Part shown: positions 22,101 to 32,019 of the stretch, piece after piece
How positions within the stretch are numbered: position 1 is the first letter of the stretch
Layout of the letters: every line of letters begins with the position of its first letter
Source of the DNA: Variovorax paradoxus
Lineage (GTDB): Bacteria > Pseudomonadota > Gammaproteobacteria > Burkholderiales > Burkholderiaceae_C
DNA length: 64,000 nucleotides
Assembly (NCBI RefSeq): GCF_022009635.1
Contig: NZ_CP091716.1
Location: 5,849,501-5,913,500, forward strand
Direction: 5' to 3'
Made by a program: the position numbers and the translations under genes
The notes under the pieces: model-generated
Databases searched by the model: none
Seen by the model: only the letters and a program-made list of their open reading frames with translations
What the model was told of the DNA's origin: nothing

Positions 22101-24060
22101 CGTCTTCGTCCAAGAGTGCCGGATCGATGTACGTCGCAAAGTTGCGTGTGTATCTGGGCCGCAGGTGGCCAATGTCCTTGTAGGCCGGCGAATCATCGTC
22201 CGGCATGCTGCGGATGCAGGCGCCGGAAGCGCAAAGGCTGTCAAAGGGCTCGATGACCTGCGCTCCGTTCGCCAATGCCACCTGCTTCAACCGCGCATTG
22301 AGCTCCGCCTGATCCTGCGGCACCGGGGCCGTGAGGCGCCCGGACGACGCCGTCATCGTTCCCAGGCGGTCGCCCTGGATCTGCTTCAGCGGATCGAAAT
22401 CCAGGCCCACCGGGTTGCCCAGCACGAGATACACCTTCTTGCGCGCCGAGACCCGTTTCAACACCTCGCCTAGCGACTTCAACGAAAGATCGACACCATC
22501 CCCGCTCACGAACGGATGCGCGGCTTTCCTGTCGTCCAGAAAGTAGTTCACGAGGAGGCCGGTGCCCGTGAAGTAGCAACTCCAGCAGGCGCCCAGCACG
22601 ACCGTGTCGATCTGCGGTTGCAGTGCCAGCTCGAGCACCGCGGCGCGGCGCTCGCCGCAGTCGCCGCCGGCATCGAGCCGGGAGAACAATCCCGGTACTG
22701 GCGGGCAGGAGCCTTTGGTCGCGAAGTACACGGTGCGCGCCTTGGCTGGCTCGGTGCGTACCAGTTCCAGAGCACGCGGCGCATATTGCTCGACATGGCT
22801 GTCCCCGATCAGGAGCACGTTGTGCTTTCCCTGGCCGGTGCGGTAAACGAATTGTCCGCCCAGCGTGTCCTCCTGAAAGCCGTCGTAGTAGTTGTCTTCT
22901 TGCGTCGCATCCGCCACGGCCTGCAACGCCTGGCTGGCGTTGCGGGGGGAAGGCATTCCCAGGAACACCAGCACGCCGGCCAGTGCTAGCGCGGCCCCGC
23001 CGCCCGCCAGGCCGCGCAGCAGCCCCGTCGACAGGTGAAGCTTGACGAAGCGCTCGACGAATCGATAGGTTCCCCATGCCAGCACGATGGCCGCAACGAC
23101 GAGCGCCACGCGCAATTCGAGCGAGGGCTCTCCTCCTTCAATGATGCGCGCGTACGACAACAGCGGCCAATGCCACAGATAGAGCGGATAGCTGATCAGC
23201 CCGATCCACACCATCAGGCGATTCGACAGCAGATATCGGTTGAGCACGCCACTCGGTCCCGCGGCGATGCAGCTCGCCGCACCCAATACCGGCAACAGCG
23301 CCCACCACCCTGGAAATGCCTTCGTGCTGCGCGTCATCACGAGCCCCAGCACGATCAACCCGACGCCGACGATCGATTGCACATGCCTCACCCACGGCCG
23401 CGAGTCCGCCGAGCCGTTCGCAGCCTGGAGTCGCATCGCCGCGAGCAAGCCGCCAGCCATCAATTCCCAGGCACGCGACAGCGGCGAATAAAAGGCGGCC
23501 GCGCGATGCGGCTGCACCGTCAGCACATTGATCAGGAAAGAGATCGCGGCCACCGCCAGGGTCACGCGCAGGATGGGCCAGCGCTTGCGCCAGGCCAGCC
23601 CCAACAGCAGCGGCCAGAAAATGTAGAACTGTTCCTCGATACCCAGCGACCACAGGTGAAGAAGCGGCTTTGTCTCCGCAGTGGCGTCGAAATAGCCAGA
23701 CTCGCCCAGGAACACCAGGTTGGCGAAGAAGGCGGCACCACCCGTGATCTGCTTGCCGAGTTGCGAAAACTCCCCCGGCAACAGCACGTACCAGCCGAAA
23801 GCCAGCGTAGCCAGCAAGACAAGAAGCAGTGCCGGGAAAATGCGCCTGATGCGCCTCGCGTAGAAGTCCCGGTAACTGAAATCGCCGGCCGCCAGGCTCT
23901 GCAGGAGGATGGTCGTGATCAGGAAGCCCGAGATCACGAAGAAGATGTCGACCCCGATGAACCCCCCGGGCAACAGGCTCGGGAACGCGTGATAGACCAG
24001 CACCGAGCCCACCGCGATGGCGCGCAGGCCGTCAATGTCCGGGCGGTACTTGGGGTGCAT
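22087..24060 (-). CDS. Acyltransferase-3 / SGNH fusion O-acetyltransferase (OatA-like), copy 2
   Basis: The 657-residue protein has an N-terminal acyltransferase-3 domain of about 10 membrane segments (YRPDIDGLRAIAVGSVLVYH, with the conserved histidine near residue 24, and FFVISGFLIT). A C-terminal periplasmic SGNH domain follows from about residue 385 (block I IGDSHVEQYAPRA, block V DIGHLRPRYTRNFATY). Such fusions O-acetylate peptidoglycan, O-antigen or other surface glycans. It starts 18 bases after its paralogue and is very similar to it in the first 180 residues. The acceptor cannot be told from sequence. Confidence 0.9.
   Translation of the reverse strand: MHPKYRPDIDGLRAIAVGSVLVYHAFPSLLPGGFIGVDIFFVISGFLITTILLQSLAAGDFSYRDFYARRIRRIFPALLLVLLATLAFGWYVLLPGEFSQLGKQITGGAAFFANLVFLGESGYFDATAETKPLLHLWSLGIEEQFYIFWPLLLGLAWRKRWPILRVTLAVAAISFLINVLTVQPHRAAAFYSPLSRAWELMAGGLLAAMRLQAANGSADSRPWVRHVQSIVGVGLIVLGLVMTRSTKAFPGWWALLPVLGAASCIAAGPSGVLNRYLLSNRLMVWIGLISYPLYLWHWPLLSYARIIEGGEPSLELRVALVVAAIVLAWGTYRFVERFVKLHLSTGLLRGLAGGGAALALAGVLVFLGMPSPRNASQALQAVADATQEDNYYDGFQEDTLGGQFVYRTGQGKHNVLLIGDSHVEQYAPRALELVRTEPAKARTVYFATKGSCPPVPGLFSRLDAGGDCGERRAAVLELALQPQIDTVVLGACWSCYFTGTGLLVNYFLDDRKAAHPFVSGDGVDLSLKSLGEVLKRVSARKKVYLVLGNPVGLDFDPLKQIQGDRLGTMTASSGRLTAPVPQDQAELNARLKQVALANGAQVIEPFDSLCASGACIRSMPDDDSPAYKDIGHLRPRYTRNFATYIDPALLDEDANGK
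23893..24060 (-). repeat. 5' part of tandem acyltransferase paralogue, copy 2
   Basis: The first ~56 codons of this gene match the first ~56 codons of the upstream paralogue at 25873-26043 almost base for base, including the run around FFVISGFLITT. This points to a fairly recent tandem duplication or to gene conversion. Confidence 0.75.
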
Positions 24061-24078
24061 CGTGCAATCGGTCCTTGG

Positions 24079-26043
24079 CTACCTGACGGGCTGGGCAACG
24101 TCGCTCTTGCGCAGCACTCGATCGATGTAGGTGGCGTGGTCTCGCGTGAACTCCAGGCGAAGATGGTCCCCGTCCTTGTACGAAGGATCGCCATCCGGCA
24201 TGGTTCTCTGGCACTCATTGTCCTTGCACAGGGTGGCCACGGCATTGATGGGCTCCGCACCGCTTGCGGCCGCAATCTCCAGCAGCCGGTCGTTGAGCTG
24301 CTTCTGATTGGCAGGAAGCGGTGCCGTAGGCGTTGTCGGCGCGGCGGTGATGTGCCTCAGTCTGTTGCCCTGAATCAATCGCCTCGGCGTGAAATGCTCG
24401 CCTCCCGGATTGTCCAGCAGCAGGTACACCTTCTTTTTCTGCGACAGGTCGTGCAGGAGCGCTTCCAGCGAAGCGAGCGATCGGGCGATGCCGTCTCCGC
24501 TCTGGAAGGGATGCACCACACCATCGGGGCCGCGGAAGTAATAGTCCAGCGCCCCCGAGTCGAGAAAGTAGCAATTCCAGCAGCCGCCGATCACGACCGT
24601 CTTGACCTGGGGATCGTAGGCGAAGGCCAGGGTCTTATTGCGCCGCTCAGGGCAATCGACATTCTTGTCCGCGAAGACACCAGGCACCGGCGGGCATGAA
24701 CCCAGAGTCGCGAAGTAAGCGGTGCGCGTGTCCTCGGGGAAAGCTTGTGTCACGGCCAGCGCCCGTGGCGCGTACTGTTGCACATGGCTGTCTCCCACGA
24801 AGAATGTATCGGCCACGCCCGTTCCAGCCTTGTAGACCCGCTGGTCACCGACCATGTCGCGCGTGAGGCCGCCGTAGTAGTCGGCGTCCACCGCAGCATT
24901 GGCCACGGCCTGAAGCTGTGCATTGTTGTTGCGCGGAGAAGGAACACCGAACGACACCACTGCGCCCGCTAGCGCCAATACCAGCATCGAGACCACCAGT
25001 CCACGCAAGACCCCCGTGGTCTGCCGGCGCCTGACGAAGCGCTCGACGAATCGGTAGGTCGCCCAGGCCAGCACTACGCTGGCAATCACGGCCGCGATCC
25101 TGGCGGTCACCGAATGATGCAGCGGATCATTTTCGACAAGGCGGACATACACCAGCAGCGGCCAGTGCCAAAGGTACAGCGGATAGCTGATGAGCCCGAT
25201 CCATACCATCACGCGGTTGGAAAGCAGGTACCTGTTCAGCACACCTGTCGGCCCGGCGGCGATGCAACTCATCGCACCCAGCGTAGGCAACAGCGCCCAC
25301 CAGCCCGGGAACGCCTTGATGGCGCGGATCATCACCAGCCCCAGAACGATCAGTCCGATGCCGAGCACGGATTGCAAGTGGCTGCGCCATGGGCTGGGGT
25401 TCGGCGGCCGCAGCCGCATGCAAGCCAGAATGCCCCCGACCATCAGTTCCCAGAACCGCGAAGCCGGCGAATAGAACGATGCTGTCGGAAAAGGATGCAC
25501 CGTCGCGACATTGACCAGCAACGAGATTGCCGCAATTCCCAATATCACGCGCACGATCGGCCATTGCCTGCGCCAGGCAAGACCCAGCAGCAACGGCCAG
25601 AAAATATAGAACTGCTCCTCGATGCCCAGCGACCAGAGGTGCAGCAGCGGCTTGGTCTCCGCCGCCGTGTCGAAGTAGCCCGCTTCGCCCCAGAAAACCA
25701 GGTTGGCAACGAAGCCAGCCCCGCCCACCGTCTGCGTGCCGAGTTCGGCGAACTCATCGGACAACAGCAGGTACCACCCGGCACACAGCGTAACGAGCAG
25801 CACGATGGCCAGCGCGGGGAATATGCGCCGTACCCGGCGGGCGTAGAAGTCCTTGAAGCTGAAGTCGCCCGCTGCCAGGCTCTGCAGGATGATGGTCGTG
25901 ATCAGGAAGCCCGAGATCACGAAGAAGATGTCAACGCCGATGAATCCCCCGGGCAGCAGGCTCGGGAACGCGTGATAGAGCACCACGGACGCTACCGCGA
26001 CGGCGCGTAAGCCGTCGATGTCGGGGCGGTACTTGGGGTGCAT
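24079..26043 (-). CDS. Acyltransferase-3 / SGNH fusion O-acetyltransferase (OatA-like), copy 1
   Basis: The 654-residue protein has the same architecture as its downstream neighbour: an acyltransferase-3 membrane domain with DGLRAVAVASVVLYH and FFVISGFLIT, then a periplasmic SGNH domain with VGDSHVQQYAPRA and a DGDHLRLEFTRDHATY block. ATG 26043 is chosen over an in-frame TTG one codon upstream. The two copies differ much more in the SGNH half than in the membrane half, so they may modify different acceptors (inference). The pair lies between yacG and mutT, which are commonly neighbours in this group. Confidence 0.9.
   Translation of the reverse strand: MHPKYRPDIDGLRAVAVASVVLYHAFPSLLPGGFIGVDIFFVISGFLITTIILQSLAAGDFSFKDFYARRVRRIFPALAIVLLVTLCAGWYLLLSDEFAELGTQTVGGAGFVANLVFWGEAGYFDTAAETKPLLHLWSLGIEEQFYIFWPLLLGLAWRRQWPIVRVILGIAAISLLVNVATVHPFPTASFYSPASRFWELMVGGILACMRLRPPNPSPWRSHLQSVLGIGLIVLGLVMIRAIKAFPGWWALLPTLGAMSCIAAGPTGVLNRYLLSNRVMVWIGLISYPLYLWHWPLLVYVRLVENDPLHHSVTARIAAVIASVVLAWATYRFVERFVRRRQTTGVLRGLVVSMLVLALAGAVVSFGVPSPRNNNAQLQAVANAAVDADYYGGLTRDMVGDQRVYKAGTGVADTFFVGDSHVQQYAPRALAVTQAFPEDTRTAYFATLGSCPPVPGVFADKNVDCPERRNKTLAFAYDPQVKTVVIGGCWNCYFLDSGALDYYFRGPDGVVHPFQSGDGIARSLASLEALLHDLSQKKKVYLLLDNPGGEHFTPRRLIQGNRLRHITAAPTTPTAPLPANQKQLNDRLLEIAAASGAEPINAVATLCKDNECQRTMPDGDPSYKDGDHLRLEFTRDHATYIDRVLRKSDVAQPVR
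25873..26043 (-). repeat. 5' part of tandem acyltransferase paralogue, copy 1
   Basis: This is the partner of the repeat at 23893-24060; see that entry. The similarity fades toward the SGNH half of the genes. Confidence 0.75.
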
Positions 26044-26129
26044 CAATCAGTCGAGGGGTCCATTGAACATCCGGGAGCCGGGCCTCTTCTTCCAGATCCG
26101 AAAGAAGGGCTCGTGCGCCCGGCATGGGT

Positions 26130-26564
26130 CTAGGCCGCGTCTTGCTGCGCGAACGGCAGCCCACGCTCCTCGGACAGCCACTGCAGCACGGGCAGCGCGC
26201 CCGGCAACACCGGCGTCACCTCCAACGGCAGCTGCTGCCAGGCCATCTGCTGGCCTTCGCGCATCTCGAATTCGCCGCTCCAGGCGGTGACCTTGCACCA
26301 GTGCAGGCGCACCAGCGCGTGCGGATAGTCGTGTTCGGTGATCTTCCAGACCTCGGCGCCGTCGATGGTGATGCCGAGTTCTTCCTGCAGCTCGCGCCGC
26401 AGCGCCTGCTCGACCGTTTCGCCCGCCTCGATCTTGCCGCCGGGAAACTCCCAGTAGCCCGCGTAGGCCTTGCCTTCGGGCCGGGTGGAAAGCAGCAGCG
26501 CGTCGTCCGACAGGCGGATCAGCACGCCGACGGCGACTTCCGTGTGCTTGCGCGGCTCGCTCAC
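26130..26564 (-). CDS. mutT: MutT-type 8-oxo-dGTP diphosphatase (Nudix)
   Basis: MutT hydrolyses 8-oxo-dGTP and prevents A:T to C:G transversions. The 144-residue protein has a full Nudix box at residues 43-65 (G43, E49, R57, E58, E61, E62, G64) preceded by WEFPGGKIE, typical of MutT. The start is GTG at 26564, because the conserved core begins just after it and it overlaps the DUF815 gene stop by 4 bases. A longer frame upstream is the shadow of that gene. Other Nudix hydrolases are possible, but synteny favours mutT. Confidence 0.88.
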   Translation of the reverse strand: MSEPRKHTEVAVGVLIRLSDDALLLSTRPEGKAYAGYWEFPGGKIEAGETVEQALRRELQEELGITIDGAEVWKITEHDYPHALVRLHWCKVTAWSGEFEMREGQQMAWQQLPLEVTPVLPGALPVLQWLSEERGLPFAQQDAA

Positions 26565-27436
26565 GCGTTGCTCCGCCCTGCGTAGTCCCGCGCGAACTGG
26601 TAGGCCACGCGGCCGCTGCGCGAACCGCGCTCCAGCGCCCAGACCAGCGCCTCGGGCCGCGCCGCGGCAATGGCGGCTTCGTCCGCGCCGAACGACGAGA
26701 GCCACTGCCCCACGATCGTCAGGTACTCGTTCTGGCTGAAGGGATAGAAGCTCACCCAGAGGCCGAAGCGCTCCGACAGCGAGATCTTTTCCTCGATCAC
26801 CTCGCCGGGATGGACTTCGCCGTCCTCGGTGTGGGTGTACGAGAGGTTGTCCTTCATGTACTCGGGCAGCAGGTGGCGCCGGTTGCTGGTCGCGTAGATC
26901 AGCACATTGGGCGTCGACGCCGCGATCGAGCCGTCGAGGATCGACTTCAGCGCCTTGTAGCCCGGCTCGCCCTCGTCGAAGCTCAGGTCGTCGCTGAACA
27001 CGATGAATTTCTCGGGCCGCTGCGAGACCACCTCGACGATGTCGGGCAGGTCGGTGAGCTCGGCCTTGTCGACCTCGATCAGGCGCAGCCCCTGCGGCGC
27101 GTAGGTCTGCAGGCAGGCGCGGATGAGCGACGACTTGCCGGTGCCCCGCGCGCCCGTCAGCAGCACGTTGTTGGCAGGCTTGCCTTCGACGAACTGCTGC
27201 GTGTTGCGCGCGATCTTTTCCTTCTGGACGTCGATTTCCTTGAGCGAATCGAGCGACATCGCGGCCACGTGCTTTACCGGCTCGAGCACGCCGTGGCCCG
27301 AGCTGCGGCGGCGGTAGCGCCAGGCGATGGAAGCGTTCCAGTCGGTCGGCTCCGCCAGCGGCTGCGGCAGGATCGATTCGATGCGGTTGATCAGCTGTTC
27401 GGCGCGTTCGATCAGCTTCTGGAACTGCTCGTTCAT
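26561..27436 (-). CDS. DUF815 AAA-type ATP-binding protein
   Basis: The 291-residue protein has a DUF815 P-loop ATPase fold: Walker [10 protein letters not shown] near residue 92, a Walker B-like FSDDLSFDE, and [11 protein letters not shown] as the sensor 1 region. The N-terminus is helical. The function of the family is not established. It is translationally coupled on both sides: its ATG overlaps the argJ stop and its stop overlaps the mutT GTG (4 bases each). The argJ-DUF815-mutT order is common in this bacterial group. Confidence 0.85.
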   Translation of the reverse strand: MNEQFQKLIERAEQLINRIESILPQPLAEPTDWNASIAWRYRRRSSGHGVLEPVKHVAAMSLDSLKEIDVQKEKIARNTQQFVEGKPANNVLLTGARGTGKSSLIRACLQTYAPQGLRLIEVDKAELTDLPDIVEVVSQRPEKFIVFSDDLSFDEGEPGYKALKSILDGSIAASTPNVLIYATSNRRHLLPEYMKDNLSYTHTEDGEVHPGEVIEEKISLSERFGLWVSFYPFSQNEYLTIVGQWLSSFGADEAAIAAARPEALVWALERGSRSGRVAYQFARDYAGRSNA

Positions 27437-28662
27437 GACCGGTAGTCGGCGTTGATGGTCACGTATTCGTGGCTGAAGTCGCAGGTCCACACGGTTTCGC
27501 TGGCGTCGCCGCGGCCCAGGCCGATGCGCACCGTGATCTCGCTCTGCTTCATCACGCGCTGGCCGTCTTCTTCGCGGTAGGCCGGATTGCGCCCGCCCTT
27601 GACCGCCACGTGCACGTCGTCGAGGAACAGGTCGATGCCGGTCTGGTCGAGGTCGTCGATGCCCGCGTAGCCCACGGCCGCCAGGATGCGGCCCAGGTTC
27701 GGGTCGCTGGCATAGAAGGCCGTCTTGACCAGCGGCGAATGCGCCACGGCATAGGCCACCTGCTTGCACTCCGCGGCGTTGCGGCCGCCTTCGACCTGCA
27801 CGGTGATGAACTTGGTCGCGCCCTCGCCGTCGCGCACGATCGCCTGTGCCAGCTGGCGCGCCACGTTCTGCATGGCGGACACCAGCGCCTTGCCGTCGGC
27901 CGAATCGAGCGAGGTGATGGTGGCGTTGGTCGCCTTCTGCGTCGCGATGACCACGAACGAGTCGTTGGTCGAGGTGTCGCCGTCGATGGTCACACGGTTG
28001 AACGAGGCGTCGGCCAGCAGCCTGGCCAGCGGCTGGACCAGCGACGGGTCGATCTTCGCGTCGGTCGCCATGAAGCCGAGCATGGTCGCCATGTTCGGGC
28101 GAATCATGCCGGCGCCCTTGCTGATGCCGGTGATGCTGACGGTCGCGCCGCCGACCTGCGCCTGCTGGCTGAAGGCCTTCGGGATCGTGTCGGTGGTCAT
28201 GATGCCTTCGGCCGCGCGCGCCCAGTGGTTGGCGTCGGCATCGGCCAGCGCGGCCGGCAGGCCGGCTTCGATGCGGTCGACCGGCAGCGGCTCCATGATC
28301 ACGCCGGTCGAGAACGGCAGGATCTGCTCGGGCGAGATTTCCAGCTTGCGCGCGAGCGCGATGCAGGTGGAGCGCGTGCGCATCAGCCCGTCTTCGCCCG
28401 TGCCGGCGTTCGCGTTGCCGGTGTTGATCACCATCGCGCGGATGCCGTGGTTCGCGGCCAGGTGCTCGCGGCAGACCTGCACCGGCGCGGCGCAGAAACG
28501 GTTCTGGGTGAACACGCCGCCGACCGCGGCGCCTTCGTCGATCAGCACGACGGTCAGGTCCTTGCGATTGGCCTTGCGCACGCCCGCTTCGGCCACGCCG
28601 ATGCGGACACCAGGCACCGCGAACAGCGCGGCGGGATCGGGAGCAGACAGGTTCACGGGCAT
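27433..28662 (-). CDS. argJ: Bifunctional ornithine acetyltransferase / N-acetylglutamate synthase
   Basis: ArgJ transfers acetyl from N-acetylornithine to glutamate, recycling acetyl groups in arginine synthesis, and may also use acetyl-CoA. The 409-residue precursor self-cleaves before a threonine in the motif [14 protein letters not shown], where the T of MATM becomes the N-terminal nucleophile of the beta chain. FSTGVI and DGDTSTND are also conserved. It lies between secA and DUF815 on the same strand. Confidence 0.96.
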   Translation of the reverse strand: MPVNLSAPDPAALFAVPGVRIGVAEAGVRKANRKDLTVVLIDEGAAVGGVFTQNRFCAAPVQVCREHLAANHGIRAMVINTGNANAGTGEDGLMRTRSTCIALARKLEISPEQILPFSTGVIMEPLPVDRIEAGLPAALADADANHWARAAEGIMTTDTIPKAFSQQAQVGGATVSITGISKGAGMIRPNMATMLGFMATDAKIDPSLVQPLARLLADASFNRVTIDGDTSTNDSFVVIATQKATNATITSLDSADGKALVSAMQNVARQLAQAIVRDGEGATKFITVQVEGGRNAAECKQVAYAVAHSPLVKTAFYASDPNLGRILAAVGYAGIDDLDQTGIDLFLDDVHVAVKGGRNPAYREEDGQRVMKQSEITVRIGLGRGDASETVWTCDFSHEYVTINADYRS

Positions 28663-28692
28663 GGGATGTCTCTTCTTAGGTTCCGGATCTGG

Positions 28693-31479
28693 TCAGGTCA
28701 GCTTGCCGTGGCATTGCTTGTACTTCTTGCCGCTGCCGCAGGGGCACGGGTCGTTGCGGCCGACGCGGGCGAAGGCCAGGGCTTCGGCGCTCAGGGCGCC
28801 GGCACCCGCGGCCGCCGCGCGGCGCTGGCTTTCCTCGTCGACGCGCACCTCGACCTCGCCGGTTTCCGTCGGCGCGGTGTAGGTGATGTTGGTGACGTTC
28901 TCGCCGCGGCTCTCGAGCGCTTCTGCGGCTTCCTCGAGCTGTTCGCCCGATTGCACGCGCACCGTCATCAGCTGGCGCGTGACTTCGTTCTTGACCGAGT
29001 CGAGCAGTTGGCCGAAGAGCTCGAAGGCTTCGCGCTTGTATTCCTGCTTGGGCTGTTTCTGCGCATAGCCGCGCAGGTGGATGCCCTGGCGCAGGTAGTC
29101 GAGCGAGGCCAGGTGTTCGCGCCAGTGGGTGTCGATGCTCTGCAGCAGCACCATGCGTTCGAACTGGGTGAAATTCTCCTGGCCGATCAGCGCCACCTTC
29201 GCGTCGAAGGTTTCGTTGGCGTGCTGCAGCACCTTCTCGACGATGTCCTCGTCGGCAATGGCTTCCGCGGCCTCGACATCCTTCTTGAGCGGCATGTCGA
29301 TGCCCCACTCGGTGAAGAGCGTGTTCTCCAGCGCGGCCAGGTCCCACTGCTCCTCGACCGATTCGCTGGGCACGTACTGGCGCACGAGGTCGGTGAAGCA
29401 GCCTTCGCGCAGGCCGGCGATCTGCGCCGTGAGGTCGCCCGCGTCGAGGATGTCGTTGCGCTGCTGGTAGATCACCTTGCGCTGGTCGTTCGACACGTCG
29501 TCGTACTCGAGCAGCTGCTTGCGGATGTCGAAGTTGCGCGCCTCGACCTTGCGCTGCGCGCTCTCGATGCTGCGCGTGACGATGCCGGCCTCAATGGCTT
29601 CGCCGTCGGGCATCTTCAGGCGGTCCATGATCGCCTTGACGCGGTCGCCCGCGAAGATGCGCATCAGCGGATCGTCCAGGCTCAGGTAGAAGCGCGACGA
29701 ACCCGGGTCGCCCTGGCGGCCCGAACGGCCACGCAGCTGGTTGTCGATGCGGCGCGATTCGTGGCGTTCGGTCGCGATGATGCGCAGGCCGCCGAGCGAC
29801 TTCACGAACTCGTGGTCCTTGGTCCATTCGGCGCGCACATGCTCGATGTCGGCCTTCTTGGCTGCTTCGTCGCGGCCCTCGTCGGCCTCGATCGCCTCGA
29901 TCATCTTCTCGATGTTGCCGCCCAGCACGATGTCGGTACCGCGGCCGGCCATGTTGGTCGCGATGGTGATCATCTTCGTGCGGCCGGCCTGCGCCACGAT
30001 GTCGGCTTCGCGGGCGTGCTGCTTGGCGTTCAGCACCTGGTGCGGCAGGCCCGCCTTCTCGAGCAGGCCGTCGATGATTTCGGAGTTCTCGATGGACGAT
30101 GTGCCCACCAGCACCGGCTGGCCGCGCTCGTAGCACTCGCGGATGTCCTGGATGGCGGCTTCGTACTTCTCGCGCGTCGTCTTGTAGACGCGGTCGAGCT
30201 GGTCGTCGCGCTTGCTGATGCGGTTCGGCGGAATGATCATGGTCTCCAGACCATAGATTTCCTGGAACTCGTAGGCTTCGGTGTCTGCCGTGCCGGTCAT
30301 GCCGGCGAGCTTGCCGTACAGGCGGAAATAGTTCTGGAAGGTGATCGAGGCCAGCGTCTGGTTCTCGGCCTGGATCTCCACGCCTTCCTTGGCTTCCACG
30401 GCCTGGTGCAGGCCGTCGCTCCAGCGGCGGCCGGTCATGAGGCGGCCGGTGAATTCGTCGACGATCACCACTTCGCCCTGCTGAACCACGTAATGCTGGT
30501 CGCGGTGGTACAGGTGACGGGCACGCAGCGCCGCGTTCAGGTGGTGCATCAGCGTGATGTTGGCCGGGTCGTAGAGCGACGCGCCTTCGGGCAGCAGCTT
30601 GAACTCGCCCAGGATGCGCTCGGCGTTCTCGTGGCCGTCTTCGGTCAGGAAGACCTGGTGCGTCTTCTCGTCGACCGTGAAGTCGCCGGGCACCGTGACG
30701 CCTTCGCCGGTGCGCGGGTCGGCTTCGCCTTCCTGCTTGGTCAGCAGCGGCACCACCTTGTTGATGGCCAGGTAGAGGTCGGTGTGGTCTTCGGCCTGGC
30801 CGCTGATGATCAGCGGCGTGCGGGCCTCGTCGATCAGGATCGAGTCCACCTCGTCGACGATCGCGTAGTTCAGGCCGCGCTGCACCCGGTCGCCGGGCTC
30901 GTAGACCATGTTGTCGCGCAGGTAGTCGAAGCCGTACTCGTTGTTCGTGCCGTACGTGATGTCGCTGCCGTAGGCCTGCTGCTTTTCCTCGCGCGGCATC
31001 TGCGGCAGGTTGATGCCGACGGTGAGGCCGAGGAAGTTGTAGAGGCGGCCCATCCAGGTCGCGTCGCGGCTGGCCAGGTAGTCGTTCACCGTGACCACGT
31101 GCACGCCCTTGCCGGTCAGCGCATTCAGGTACACCGGCAGCGTGGCGGTCAGCGTCTTGCCTTCGCCGGTGCGCATTTCGGAAATCTTGCCGTTGTGCAG
31201 CGCCATGCCGCCCAGCAGTTGCACGTCGAAGTGGCGCATCTTCATGACGCGCTTGGAGCCTTCGCGCACCGTGGCGAAAGCCTCCGGCAGCAGGGCGTCG
31301 ACGGTCTCGCCCTTGGCGATGCGGTCCTTGAACTCCTGCGTCTTGGCGCGCAGTGCCTCGTCGCTGAGCTTCTCGAACTCGGGTTCGAGCGCATTGATGC
31401 GTTCCACCGTCTTGCGATACTGCTTGAGGAGCCGATCGTTGCGACTGCCGAAAATCTGGGTCAGGAAGTTGGTTGCCAT
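28693..31479 (-). CDS. secA: Protein translocase ATPase SecA
   Basis: SecA is the motor that pushes preproteins through SecYEG. The 928-residue protein starts [16 protein letters not shown], with Walker A in MRTGEGKTL, the [11 protein letters not shown]alker B region, motifs of the second RecA domain ([10 protein letters not shown]), and a C-terminal SEC-C zinc motif [14 protein letters not shown], which binds SecB. The length is typical. A longer open frame upstream (to 31938) is antisense to the DciA-like gene and is not used. Confidence 0.97.
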   Translation of the reverse strand: MATNFLTQIFGSRNDRLLKQYRKTVERINALEPEFEKLSDEALRAKTQEFKDRIAKGETVDALLPEAFATVREGSKRVMKMRHFDVQLLGGMALHNGKISEMRTGEGKTLTATLPVYLNALTGKGVHVVTVNDYLASRDATWMGRLYNFLGLTVGINLPQMPREEKQQAYGSDITYGTNNEYGFDYLRDNMVYEPGDRVQRGLNYAIVDEVDSILIDEARTPLIISGQAEDHTDLYLAINKVVPLLTKQEGEADPRTGEGVTVPGDFTVDEKTHQVFLTEDGHENAERILGEFKLLPEGASLYDPANITLMHHLNAALRARHLYHRDQHYVVQQGEVVIVDEFTGRLMTGRRWSDGLHQAVEAKEGVEIQAENQTLASITFQNYFRLYGKLAGMTGTADTEAYEFQEIYGLETMIIPPNRISKRDDQLDRVYKTTREKYEAAIQDIRECYERGQPVLVGTSSIENSEIIDGLLEKAGLPHQVLNAKQHAREADIVAQAGRTKMITIATNMAGRGTDIVLGGNIEKMIEAIEADEGRDEAAKKADIEHVRAEWTKDHEFVKSLGGLRIIATERHESRRIDNQLRGRSGRQGDPGSSRFYLSLDDPLMRIFAGDRVKAIMDRLKMPDGEAIEAGIVTRSIESAQRKVEARNFDIRKQLLEYDDVSNDQRKVIYQQRNDILDAGDLTAQIAGLREGCFTDLVRQYVPSESVEEQWDLAALENTLFTEWGIDMPLKKDVEAAEAIADEDIVEKVLQHANETFDAKVALIGQENFTQFERMVLLQSIDTHWREHLASLDYLRQGIHLRGYAQKQPKQEYKREAFELFGQLLDSVKNEVTRQLMTVRVQSGEQLEEAAEALESRGENVTNITYTAPTETGEVEVRVDEESQRRAAAAGAGALSAEALAFARVGRNDPCPCGSGKKYKQCHGKLT

Positions 31480-31648
31480 GGGTGGAGATGGGCGGGCGCC
31501 TGACGCGACAGGCACTTCGACCGGATTCCCTAAGATATGGTGAAAGCAGTTGGGCGCGCTTTCAATGAAAGCAAGCGGCCTTTTTTCCGGCGCGAACGTC
31601 GGCAAACCGGGCATTTTAGCTGTCTTGTTTCTAACCCCTGGATTACCC

Positions 31649-31957
31649 ATGTATCGCCGCACGCCACCTCCGATTTCGCTGCAGCAAGCCGCGGAAGGCT
31701 CGCCCACCCTGGGCAGCCTGATGGCGCGCGCCCGCGACACGGCGGAGCGGCTGAAAGCCGTGGAGGGCCTGATTCCACCCGCCATGCGCGGGGCTATACA
31801 GGCCGGCCCGGCCGAGGGCGATGTGTGGTGCCTGCTGGTGCAGGGCAGCGCCGCCGCCGCCAAGCTGCGCCAGTTGGCCCCGATGCTGGTGACGCGGCTC
31901 AAGAACCGGGGCTGGGACGTCGCGAGCATCCGCATCAAGGTGCATACAGGCCGCTGA
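31649..31957 (+). CDS. dciA: DciA-like DUF721 protein
   Basis: The 102-residue protein is a DUF721 member with conserved [10 protein letters not shown] and [16 protein letters not shown] segments. DciA proteins of this family interact with the replicative helicase DnaB and help load it in bacteria without DnaC. The start at 31649 ([13 protein letters not shown]) is preferred over an upstream ATG at 31550, which would add a non-conserved hydrophobic stretch lying in the secA promoter region. It is divergent from secA, a common arrangement. It is a short version of the family. Confidence 0.75.
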   Translation: MYRRTPPPISLQQAAEGSPTLGSLMARARDTAERLKAVEGLIPPAMRGAIQAGPAEGDVWCLLVQGSAAAAKLRQLAPMLVTRLKNRGWDVASIRIKVHTGR

Positions 31958-32002
31958 CTGAATGGATGGGTGGGCGGGTGGTCCTATATTTTTCGTCTGG
32001 AA

Positions 32003-32019
32003 TTGGATAATATTTCCAG
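32003..32019. promoter_or_regulatory. Operator site A (YTGGA-N7-TCCAG)
   Basis: TTGGATAATATTTCCAG lies directly before the ornithine-cyclodeaminase-like gene, whose ATG starts at 32020. It matches two sites near the DauR-like regulator (34196-34212 and 34233-34249) in both arms and spacing. A wider pair TCTGGAA/TTCCAGA also frames it. The likely ligand is the DauR-like regulator (inference). Confidence 0.65.

Noticed and set aside
27469..31503. A 1,344-codon open frame on the plus strand opposite argJ and secA
   Set aside because: It is an antisense shadow of two well-conserved genes in high-GC DNA, where frames opposite codon position 3 stay open. The translation shows no domain and is His/Ala/Val/Asp-rich.
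31480..31938. An N-terminal extension of secA to 31938
   Set aside because: It runs antisense through the DciA-like gene, and the normal SecA start [10 protein letters not shown] is at 31479.
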